Of a stretch of DNA of 64,000 bases, positions 44,484 through 51,282 are shown one piece after another (position 1 is the stretch's first letter; each line of letters opens with the position of its first letter). Both the position numbers and the translations under genes were made by a program. A model generated the notes under the pieces. It did no database searches. It was not told where the DNA came from and saw nothing but the letters and a program-made list of their open reading frames with translations. The stretch spans positions 62,001 to 126,000 of the forward strand of contig NZ_JAHDTF010000008.1 of the NCBI RefSeq assembly GCF_018531465.1, in the 5' to 3' direction. The DNA comes from Sphaerisporangium fuscum. Lineage in GTDB: Bacteria > Actinomycetota > Actinomycetes > Streptosporangiales > Streptosporangiaceae.

Positions 44484-45221
44484 ATGAGCGAAAGCGCGAT
44501 CGACTCCTACCTCGCCGACATGCGGGGCAGTCTGAGCGGCCCTCGCCGGCTGAAGGCCGAGCTCCTACAGGAGACTCGAGACAGCCTCGACGACGCCGTG
44601 GAGGCGTTCCGCGAGGTCGGTTACGACCAGCACGAGGCCGAGTCGATGGCTCTGGCCGACTTCGGCACGGTGGCCGAGGTGGCGCCCGCCTACCAGCGTG
44701 AGCTGGCGCTCGCCCAGGCGCGCCGCACGGCCCGCTGGTTCGTGGTCCTGATGGCCGCCCAGATGTTCCTGGCCGACGAGAGCTGGCAGTCCACGGGTGC
44801 GTGGTCCGACCGGCAGCCCAGCGCGCTGTATCTGGTGTTCACCCGCTTCTGGGACTACAGCCAGATGCTCTTCGTGGTCGTGGCCGTGCTCGCCCTGTTC
44901 ACCTTCGGTCTCGGCGTGCGGTATGTCAGCGCCCCGTGGCGGTTCGCCCGGATCACCGGCATGGTCACCCTGGTCGTGCTCGGCCTGAAGGCCCTGGCCT
45001 CCTTCGTCCTGTTGGCGGCGACGCCCAACCTGGCCTCGGGCATCCTCTCGCATGTCTCGCTGACCAGCCCGAAGTCGTTGCTCACTCTTGTGGGGCTCGC
45101 CATCTGGGTCCTGCCGAACTGGTACGTCGGCATCTCCGCCATCCGGTGCATCGCGGTCTCCACGGCCCGCCGGCTCGGCACCGCCGATCTGGGGCGGCGC
45201 CGCTCCGCTCTGTACCCCTGA
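44484..45221 (+). CDS. Permease-prefix-domain membrane protein
   Basis: A 245-residue protein. The N-terminal part (about 1-75) is the permease prefix domain, IDSYLADMRGSLSGPRRLKAELLQETRDSL and HEAESMALADFGTVAEVAPAYQREL (both abridged), normally found on proteins encoded beside PadR regulators. Four hydrophobic helices follow (about 80-225). No ABC permease core is fused. ATG 44484 has GAGGAGGCGG upstream. Its usual PadR partner is 580 bp downstream at 45805 with an oppositely oriented gene in between. It probably modulates or senses for the PadR system; that is inference from family context. Confidence 0.78.
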   Translation: MSESAIDSYLADMRGSLSGPRRLKAELLQETRDSLDDAVEAFREVGYDQHEAESMALADFGTVAEVAPAYQRELALAQARRTARWFVVLMAAQMFLADESWQSTGAWSDRQPSALYLVFTRFWDYSQMLFVVVAVLALFTFGLGVRYVSAPWRFARITGMVTLVVLGLKALASFVLLAATPNLASGILSHVSLTSPKSLLTLVGLAIWVLPNWYVGISAIRCIAVSTARRLGTADLGRRRSALYP

Positions 45222-45238
45222 CGCCCGTCCGAGGCCAC

Positions 45239-45270
45239 AAGGCGGGCGGTTCCGTGGAACCGCCCGCCTT
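45239..45270. terminator. Bidirectional terminator
   Basis: Fifteen-bp stem with a 2-nt centre (45239-45253 with 45256-45270), followed by TGTCGT and preceded by an A-rich end, a near-canonical hairpin with AA...TTT flanks. Confidence 0.8.
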
Positions 45271-45318
45271 TGTCGTGGTACGCGCAGGCGCCTGGTCGGC
45301 CGGAAGGCCTGGAACCGC

Positions 45319-45732
45319 TCAGCGGCGGTCGCCCTCCGGCCGCAGGAAGTAGGCGTTGGCCGCCGGCCCGGCCCACAGCAGGGCCACGATGGCGACCTCC
45401 AGCACCAGCTCCACCAGGCCCACGGCCCGGACGACGAGCGCGTGGGAGCCGGTGATCGGGTCGAGCGCGCGGAAGACCCCGATCACGAGCAGCAGGGTCG
45501 TGATCACACGCATGCTGTTGTTACCCTGGCGGACGAGCGTGGTCAGGGCCAGGAACAGCGCGACCAGCACCACCGACGTGACCGCTTCCCATGTGGTGAA
45601 GGGCGGGTCGCCGAGGCCGAACGCCAGGAGGCGGTCGACCACGAACAGCGCGGTGAGGCCGAGCATCGCCTTGGCCGCCGTGGCGACGGCCGTCGGAGGT
45701 TCCTGCGGGTGTCCTCTGTAGGGCTGCGCCAC
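45319..45732 (-). CDS. Small four-helix membrane protein, unknown
   Basis: A 137-residue hydrophobic protein with four predicted TM helices (about 20-37, 47-65, 77-93 and 104-124) and a short charged C-terminus ending PEGDRR. No family is recognised. GTG 45732 is chosen because GGTGAGGAAA precedes it; GTG 45741 is an alternative. It is divergent from the first padR gene across 72 bp that hold the PadR-type motif, so it may also be under PadR control. A DoxX-like or DUF-type membrane protein is possible but unsupported. Confidence 0.6.
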   Translation of the reverse strand: MAQPYRGHPQEPPTAVATAAKAMLGLTALFVVDRLLAFGLGDPPFTTWEAVTSVVLVALFLALTTLVRQGNNSMRVITTLLLVIGVFRALDPITGSHALVVRAVGLVELVLEVAIVALLWAGPAANAYFLRPEGDRR

Positions 45733-45785
45733 TTTCCTCACCCCTTCTATTCACGATTCGGACTCGGTGTTCGAGAGTAGGTGTT

Positions 45786-45804
45786 CTACGTGTAGGCTGT
45801 CTAC
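45786..45804 (+). promoter_or_regulatory. Putative PadR autoregulatory site, first padR gene
   Basis: CTACGTGTAGGCTGTCTAC ends one base before the ATG. TAGGCT (45793-45798) is a -10-like hexamer six bases before the start, so the mRNA is probably leaderless. TGTAG-N5-CTACA inside it is a perfect inverted repeat. Confidence 0.65.
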
Positions 45805-46068
45805 ATGACAGGGACTTACTTCCTTGACCGTATGGACCGTCAGGTCCTCGCGGTGCTGGAGCGTGGGCCCCTGTACGGATACCTGATCATGGAGGCGCTG
45901 CGCGTCCGGCTCGGCGGCGACCTCGACCTCCCGGCCGGCGGGCTGTACCCCGTGCTCCGCCGCCTGGAGCGGCTCGGGTACGTGCGCAGCGCCTGGGTGC
46001 CCCACGAGGGCAGGCAGCGGCGCACGTACGAGCTCACCGAGATGGGCCTTCAGGAGTGCCGCCCATGA
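45805..46068 (+). CDS. PadR-family transcriptional regulator (first)
   Basis: An 87-residue PadR-like repressor consisting almost only of the winged helix: VLAVLERGPLYGYLIMEAL, DLPAGGLYPVLRRLERLGYV and the wing GRQRRTYELTEMG. It lacks the long C-terminal dimerisation helix, which makes it one of the short (subfamily-2 like) PadR proteins. PadR proteins typically sense phenolics or drugs and release from DNA. No ribosome site precedes ATG 45805; the geometry (-10, six bases, ATG) matches the second padR gene and indicates leaderless translation. It converges with the second multicopper oxidase (13-nt gap). Confidence 0.88.
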   Translation: MTGTYFLDRMDRQVLAVLERGPLYGYLIMEALRVRLGGDLDLPAGGLYPVLRRLERLGYVRSAWVPHEGRQRRTYELTEMGLQECRP

Positions 46069-46081
46069 CACAAGGTCCCGT

Positions 46082-47566
46082 TCAGGGCGCGATCTCCATC
46101 TGGGCCATCATCGCCATGGACGAGTGCTCCAGCAGGTGGCAGTGGTACACGTAGCGGCCGGTGTACTCCTCGAACCTCACCTTGAAGGCCACGGTGGACG
46201 CCGACGGCACCGTCACGGTGTCCTTCAGCCCCGCCTCGTGCCCGGTCACCGGCTGCCCGTCGCGCTCCAGCACCTGGAAGTGCGCGAGGTGCAGGTGCAT
46301 GTTGTGCGGGACGGCCGGCCGGGTGTCGAGGTTGTGCACCCGCCATATCTCCGTCGTACCGAGCTTGACCTGCTGGTCCACGCGCGCCGGGTCGAACGTC
46401 TTGCCGTCCAGCAGGAACATCCCCGTGGCGAGGTCGAGTTTGAACGACAGATCGCGGGTGACCGTCGCCTCGCCGAGGTCGGGCAGCGGGCGGAGCGTGG
46501 TGGGGATCTCGCTCTCGTCGTCGTCGGCGTCCGCCACGACGTCGAAGCGCAGCACGTCGCGCGTGCCCTCGTCGGCGCCGCGGTCGTTCACCAGCATCAC
46601 CTGGCTGCCCACCGCGTAACGGGTGAAGTCGACGATGACCTCGACCCGCTCCCCGGGCCACACCGGCACCCTCGTCGCCGGCACCGGGGCCGGGAGCAGG
46701 CCGCCGTCCGAGGCGATCTGCACCATCTCGCCGCCGTTCCCGAGCGTGAACGCCAGGTCGCGGTCCAGGCACACGTTGAGCAGCCGGAAGCGGTACTTCC
46801 GCCTCTTGACCCGGAGGTACGGCCGCACCTGCCCGTTCACCAGCACGGTCTTGCGGTCGCGGAAGCCGCCCATCACGTAGACCAGCTGTCCCTGCTCGTC
46901 GAACAGCGCGTCGCGGAACATCAGCGGGATGTCGTGCGCCCCGCTCGGCAGCTTCAGCTGGTCCTCCAGATCGTCCTTGATCATGTAGAAGCCGGCCAGG
47001 CCCCGGTAGACGTGCTCCGCCTCCAGATGATGGGCGTGGTCGTGGTACCACAGCGTGGCGCCGGGCTGCCGGTTCTCGTAGGTGTAGGTGCGGGAGGCGC
47101 CCGGGTCGAAGATGTCCATCGGATGGCCGTCGTTGTCCGCCGAGACGTGCCCGCCGTGCAGGTGGACGGCCACCGGCTGGGCCGCGCCGTTGCTCTGCTG
47201 GATCACCACCTTGCGTCCCGACCGCACCTTGATGGTCGGCCCGGTGAACTGCCCGTTGTACCCCAGGACGGTCGTGCCGTACCCGGGGAAGATCTCCACC
47301 TGGCCCGGCTTGATCGCCATCCGGTAGTAGTCCGTCGTCGGCGTCGACATGTACGGACTGAGCACCGGAGGGACCCGCAGGGCCTGCGAGAACGGCGTGA
47401 CGACGGGCGCGGGGCCGGTGGCCGAGACCAGCGCGGCCGATCGGGCGTGCGCCCCGTGCGGCAGGTCGAAGGTGTGCTTCGAGGGCGACAGCGCGGCCCG
47501 CACGGGCATCGCCGCCGCCATGCCGCCGAGCACCCCCAGTTTCATGATGTTACGTCTGCTCAGCAT
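46082..47566 (-). CDS. Tat-exported multicopper oxidase (second)
   Basis: Laccase/phenoxazinone-synthase-like copper oxidase of 494 residues. The signal MLSRRNIMKLGVLGG has the twin arginine; no lipobox follows, so the enzyme should be free in the medium or wall, unlike the first oxidase. Copper motifs are VHLHGGH, LWYHDHAHH, HNMHLHLAHFQ and YHCHLLEHSSMAMM, the terminal block giving the T1 ligands. It is similar along its length to the oxidase at 42784 but clearly diverged. It may oxidise or couple the phenolic product outside the cell. Monocistronic and convergent with padR. Confidence 0.9.
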   Translation of the reverse strand: MLSRRNIMKLGVLGGMAAAMPVRAALSPSKHTFDLPHGAHARSAALVSATGPAPVVTPFSQALRVPPVLSPYMSTPTTDYYRMAIKPGQVEIFPGYGTTVLGYNGQFTGPTIKVRSGRKVVIQQSNGAAQPVAVHLHGGHVSADNDGHPMDIFDPGASRTYTYENRQPGATLWYHDHAHHLEAEHVYRGLAGFYMIKDDLEDQLKLPSGAHDIPLMFRDALFDEQGQLVYVMGGFRDRKTVLVNGQVRPYLRVKRRKYRFRLLNVCLDRDLAFTLGNGGEMVQIASDGGLLPAPVPATRVPVWPGERVEVIVDFTRYAVGSQVMLVNDRGADEGTRDVLRFDVVADADDDESEIPTTLRPLPDLGEATVTRDLSFKLDLATGMFLLDGKTFDPARVDQQVKLGTTEIWRVHNLDTRPAVPHNMHLHLAHFQVLERDGQPVTGHEAGLKDTVTVPSASTVAFKVRFEEYTGRYVYHCHLLEHSSMAMMAQMEIAP

Positions 47567-47661
47567 GTTCCCCTCCGTGGCCGGTCATCGGCCCGCATGG
47601 TCGCCGTACCGGCTTGAGATCCCGTCCAGAACGGCTCGCGTGCGCGCTCCTCCATCGGCCC

Positions 47662-47679
47662 TCGACCACCGGTCGAGCA
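47662..47679 (+). promoter_or_regulatory. SARP-type repeat before methyltransferase-glycosyltransferase pair
   Basis: TCGACCA-N4-TCGAGCA, 11-bp period, 53 bp before ATG 47732, in the divergent region with the second multicopper oxidase. Confidence 0.55.
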
Positions 47680-47731
47680 GCGGCTGCAAGCGTCGGCATC
47701 GAGTACGGAGACGTCGGCAAGGAGACGAATC

Positions 47732-48553
47732 ATGATCGGTCGGCGAGAACTGCCGCAGGAGCAGCTGGAGTGGAACAAGCGCTGGGGAGTGCCGTACGGG
47801 CACGACTGCGCGGACCTGTCGATCAGCCAGCGCATCGAGGACCCGGACCCGTCGCGCTTCGGCCCGTTCGCCTACCAGCGCAACAACCACACCCGGCTGT
47901 TCGAGTACCCCTGGGCGTACTTCGCCGCCGGGATCGAGCCGGGCATGAAGGTGGTCGACGTCGGCGGCGGCCTCGGCGGCCTGCAGTTCGTGCTCGCCTC
48001 CGAGGGCTGCGAGGTCGTCAACGTCGACCCCGAGGCGCGCGAGGTCGAGACCTGGGCCGACAAGCGCGGCTGGACCGGCTTCCCCTCCGTCGGCGTCCCG
48101 CTGACGGAGCAGAACCACAAGCGGCTGAACGACGCCTTCAAGACCTCCGTCCGCCTGGTGACGGACACGATCCAGGACGCGGACCTGCCCAAGGGCACGT
48201 TCGACCGTGCCTTCTGCCTGTCGGTCATCGAGCACGTCGACCAGCAGGAGGCGCGCGACATGCTCACCGCGATGCACGCGCTGCTCAAGCCCGGCGGCCT
48301 GTGCCTGCTCACCATCGACCTGTTCCTCGACTGCAAGCCGTTCGGCGTGCTCGACAGGAACGTCTGGGGCTCCAACATCGACGTCCACGCGCTGGTCAGC
48401 GGGCTCGGGTTCGAGGTCGCCGCCGGGGACCCGCGCGAGCTGCTCGGCTTCCCCGAGTGGGACTACGACCGCGTCGTCAGCCTGATCCCCGAGTACCTCA
48501 TGGGGTACTTCTCGGCGCTGTCGCAGGCCATCGCGTTGCGGAAGCCGGCCTGA
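47732..48553 (+). CDS. SAM-dependent methyltransferase
   Basis: A 273-residue class I methyltransferase with the SAM loop VDVGGGLGGLQF (about residues 74-85), V-N-V-D-P after strand 2, and CLSVIEHV before the substrate region. The N-terminal domain (residues 1-70, rich in aromatic residues) resembles sugar or small-molecule methyltransferases. ATG 47732 follows AAGGAGACG. It lies 22 nt before a glycosyltransferase gene, so a sugar O- or N-methylation is the favoured guess. Confidence 0.8.
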   Translation: MIGRRELPQEQLEWNKRWGVPYGHDCADLSISQRIEDPDPSRFGPFAYQRNNHTRLFEYPWAYFAAGIEPGMKVVDVGGGLGGLQFVLASEGCEVVNVDPEAREVETWADKRGWTGFPSVGVPLTEQNHKRLNDAFKTSVRLVTDTIQDADLPKGTFDRAFCLSVIEHVDQQEARDMLTAMHALLKPGGLCLLTIDLFLDCKPFGVLDRNVWGSNIDVHALVSGLGFEVAAGDPRELLGFPEWDYDRVVSLIPEYLMGYFSALSQAIALRKPA

Positions 48554-48575
48554 CCCGCGAAGGAGGCGCACGCCG

Positions 48576-49721
48576 ATGAGAGTGCTGTTCGCGACCTGGG
48601 CCACCCGGTCGCACTACTACCCTCTGGTGCCGCTCGCCTGGGCGCTGCGGGCGGCCGGTCACGAGGTGCGGATCGCCGGCCAGCCCGACGCCTGTGACAT
48701 GGTCACGCGCACCGGCCTCCCGTTCGTGCCGGCCGGGCCCGCGCTCGACCTCGGCGCCCTCATCGAGGGGATCCGGCTGAAGCCTCCGCCCGACGCGAGC
48801 CGCGAGGAACGGGAACGGGCCCGCTCCGCCACGGCCGTGCGGATGTTCATGGCCGGAGCGGAGGCCATGGCCGACGACCTGCTGGCCTTCGCCCGCGGCT
48901 GGCGGCCCGACCTGGTGGTGTACGAGCCGAGGCAGTACGCCGCGATGAAGGTCGCCCAGGTGCTGAGGGTGCCGGCGGTCCGCTCCCTGTCGGGCGGCAC
49001 CGACTACACCTACGTCCGCGAGGACGTCGAACGGCCGATTCTCGCGCCGCTGTGGGAGCGGTTCGCGCTCGGAAGCCCCCACGGCCACCTCACCGTCGAC
49101 CCCTGCCCGCCGTCCCTGCAGGTCGAGGGCCCGCTCGCCAGGCGCTTCATGCGCTACGTGCCCTTCAACGGCGGCGGCACCGTGCCGGCGTGGCTGCGCG
49201 AACCCCGCTCCCGGCCGCGCGTCCTGGTCACGTTCGGGGTGACGTTCGCCAAGCACGCCGGCAACCTCGACCCCGTCCGTGTGGCGACCGAGGCGGTGAG
49301 CGGCCTCGACGTGGAGGTCGTCGTCGCCGCCTTCGCCGAGCAGCGCGCGCTGCTCGGGGACCTGCCCGGCAGTGTCAGGGTCGTGGAGTCGATGCCGCTG
49401 CATCTGCTGCTGCCGACGGTCTCCGCCGTGGTGCACCAGGGCGGCGCCGGCACCATGCTCACCTCGGCCGCCTGCGGGGTGCCGCAGCTGATCCTGCCGT
49501 CCATCGCCGACGAGCCGCTGAACGCCCGGATGCTGCAGGCGCAGGGCGCGGGACGGCAGGTCCACCTCGCCGACGCCGGCCAGGACGTCATCCGCGCCGA
49601 GGTCTCGGCCCTGCTGGAGCAGGACTCTCACCGCGACGCGGCGCTCAAGCTCAAGGAAGAGATCGAGTGCCAGGCCGTGCCCGCCGAGATCGTGGACGTG
49701 CTCGAGTCGCTGGCCTCCTGA
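48576..49721 (+). CDS. GT1-family glycosyltransferase (second)
   Basis: GT-B glycosyltransferase of 381 residues, paralogous to the GT at 29954. It starts MRVLFATWATRSHYYPLVPLAWAL (abridged), carries SLSGGTDYTY in the acceptor domain and the donor motif HQGGAGTMLTSAACGVPQLILP. Two GTs predict at least two sugars or a disaccharide. ATG 48576 follows GAAGGAGGC. It forms a two-gene unit with the methyltransferase at 47732 and ends in a strong terminator. No NDP-hexose 2,3-dehydratase is in the window, so 2-deoxysugars are not expected from local genes. Confidence 0.88.
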   Translation: MRVLFATWATRSHYYPLVPLAWALRAAGHEVRIAGQPDACDMVTRTGLPFVPAGPALDLGALIEGIRLKPPPDASREERERARSATAVRMFMAGAEAMADDLLAFARGWRPDLVVYEPRQYAAMKVAQVLRVPAVRSLSGGTDYTYVREDVERPILAPLWERFALGSPHGHLTVDPCPPSLQVEGPLARRFMRYVPFNGGGTVPAWLREPRSRPRVLVTFGVTFAKHAGNLDPVRVATEAVSGLDVEVVVAAFAEQRALLGDLPGSVRVVESMPLHLLLPTVSAVVHQGGAGTMLTSAACGVPQLILPSIADEPLNARMLQAQGAGRQVHLADAGQDVIRAEVSALLEQDSHRDAALKLKEEIECQAVPAEIVDVLESLAS

Positions 49722-49722
49722 A

Positions 49723-49770
49723 ACGTCGTACGGCTCGCCGCCCGGTGGGGGGCGGCGAGCCGTACGACGT
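49723..49770. terminator. Strong bidirectional terminator
   Basis: Perfect 21-bp stem (49723-49743 with 49750-49770), 6-nt loop, between the convergent glycosyltransferase and P450 genes; the longest perfect hairpin in the window. Confidence 0.88.
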
Positions 49771-49785
49771 CCGCGTGCGTGCGCG

Positions 49786-50985
49786 TCAGGCGCGGGTCAG
49801 CCGGACCAGGAGTTCCTTGGGCCCGCGGATGGTGAGGTTGTCCTTGTAGGCGATCGAGTCCGTGGCCGCCTCGATCGTGCGGGCCTTGCTCACCAGCGCC
49901 TCGAACGCCAGCCGCCCCTCCAGCCGGGCGAGCCCCGCCCCGAGGCAGAAGTGGGGGCCCCCGTCGAAGGCGATGTGCCGGTTGGGGGAGCGGCCCACGT
50001 CGAGCCGGTCGGGGTCGGGGAACACCTCCGGGTCGCGGTTGGCGGCGCCGCGCACCAGCACCACCTGCTCTCCCCGGCGGAACTCGTGCCCGTCCAGGGT
50101 GAGGTCGGAGAGGACGGTACGGCGGGTGAGCTGCGTCGGCGGGTCGTACCGGAGGAACTCCTCCACGGCCGAGGTGAACAGGCCAGGGTCGTCGCGCAGC
50201 CGCTTCAGCTCTCCCGGGTTGCGGAGCAGGGCGAGGGTGCCGTTGCTCAGCAGGTCCGTGGTCGTCTCGTGGCCCGCCACGTAGATCATGGTGCAGGTGG
50301 CCAGCAGCTCGCCCTCCGACAGCGCTGACCCGTTGTCGCGGGCCGCGATGAGCTCGGTCAGCAGGTCGTCGCCTCCCGTGCGGCGCCGGTCGGCGACCAG
50401 TTCCCTGAAGTAGCCGTCGAAGGCCGCCAGTGCCCGGTTGCGTTCCTCCTTCTGCTCCGGGCTGTGCTGGTAGTCCGGGTCGACCCCCCGGGCGATCACT
50501 CTGGACCACTCCCTGACCATCTCCCGGTCGCGCACCGGCACGCCGAGCAGTTCGCTGATCACCGTCGCGGGCAGGGGGTGGGCGAACGTCTCGACCAGGT
50601 CCACCTCGCCGCGCTCGACCGCCTCCTCTAGCATCGAGTCGATCAGCCGCCGGATCCACGGCTCCAGCCGCTGCACCCGGCGCGGGGTGAAGGCCTTGTT
50701 GACCAGCGAGCGCTGCCGGGTGTGCTCGGGAGGGTCGAGCAGGATGAACGGCATGGCCTTGCCGGGGGCCGGCCGCCGCCATTTGCTGTCGTCCAGCAGG
50801 CGTTGCCGGGAGCCGTGACCGAACCGCGGGTCGCGGAAGACCTGGGTGCAGTCGTGGTACCGGGTCAGCACCCAGGCGCCCCGCGGGGAGCGCCACACCG
50901 GAGCGGTCTCCCGCAGGCGGCGGTAGTACGGGTAGGGGTCCGCGCGATGCGCGGCGTCGAAGGGATCGAAGTCGATCTCCGTCAT
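49786..50985 (-). CDS. Cytochrome P450 (second)
   Basis: A 399-residue bacterial P450. The I-helix is AGHETT (Glu240-Thr241), ExxR is Glu276-Arg279, and the haem motif FDGGPHFCLG places the ligand at Cys347. Compared with the first P450 it retains the classic FCLG sequence and has an N-terminal DPYPYYRRLRE, so it is a different family and should act at another step. ATG 50985 has GGGAGAG upstream. A SARP-type half-match repeat (51027-51044) lies 42-59 bp before the start. No redox partner is nearby. Confidence 0.88.
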   Translation of the reverse strand: MTEIDFDPFDAAHRADPYPYYRRLRETAPVWRSPRGAWVLTRYHDCTQVFRDPRFGHGSRQRLLDDSKWRRPAPGKAMPFILLDPPEHTRQRSLVNKAFTPRRVQRLEPWIRRLIDSMLEEAVERGEVDLVETFAHPLPATVISELLGVPVRDREMVREWSRVIARGVDPDYQHSPEQKEERNRALAAFDGYFRELVADRRRTGGDDLLTELIAARDNGSALSEGELLATCTMIYVAGHETTTDLLSNGTLALLRNPGELKRLRDDPGLFTSAVEEFLRYDPPTQLTRRTVLSDLTLDGHEFRRGEQVVLVRGAANRDPEVFPDPDRLDVGRSPNRHIAFDGGPHFCLGAGLARLEGRLAFEALVSKARTIEAATDSIAYKDNLTIRGPKELLVRLTRA

Positions 50986-51026
50986 TTCACTCTCCCTCTG
51001 CAGACGCCCCACAGGGTGACAGCGCG

Positions 51027-51044
51027 GGCTCGAAGGCGGCTTTA
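51027..51044 (-). promoter_or_regulatory. SARP-type repeat before the second P450
   Basis: Minus strand TAAAGCC-N4-TCGAGCC: one good and one degenerate heptamer at 11-bp period. Confidence 0.45.
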
Positions 51045-51093
51045 GCCGAGATCCAGATGGCGCCGCCGCGCCCGATCGGGGACCGACACGTAC

Positions 51094-51111
51094 TCCAGCG
51101 ACCTTCGAGCG
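51094..51111 (+). promoter_or_regulatory. SARP-type repeat before the glycosidase gene
   Basis: TCCAGCG-N4-TCGAGCG, 11-bp period, sharing GCGACCTTCGAGC with the site at 32352. It predicts a leader of about 150 nt that contains the direct repeats at 51151 and 51237. Confidence 0.55.
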
Positions 51112-51150
51112 CCGGCGGTGAGCATTGCGGCACACGACCGATGAGCGGGA

Positions 51151-51171
51151 GCGAACCCGACGTAGTGAGCG
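51151..51171 (+). repeat. Direct repeat copy 1 in the glycosidase leader
   Basis: A 21-nt sequence starting GCGAACCCGACG is repeated exactly 86 bp downstream (51237-51257). The similarity extends leftward over ATGAGCGGG with a 2-nt difference. It resembles short GAGCG-rich interspersed repeats of actinomycetes. Confidence 0.6.
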
Positions 51172-51236
51172 GAGTGGTCGGTGAGGAACGAGCCGCCCGC
51201 GAAGCGAATGAGGAGCGGTGAGCGACCCATGAGCGG

Positions 51237-51257
51237 GCGAACCCGACGTAGTGAGCG
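51237..51257 (+). repeat. Direct repeat copy 2 in the glycosidase leader
   Basis: Exact second copy of the 21-nt core at 51151-51171, ending 25 bp before ATG 51283. Confidence 0.6.
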
Positions 51258-51282
51258 CAGGCGGCTCGAGGAGGAGTGGTAC

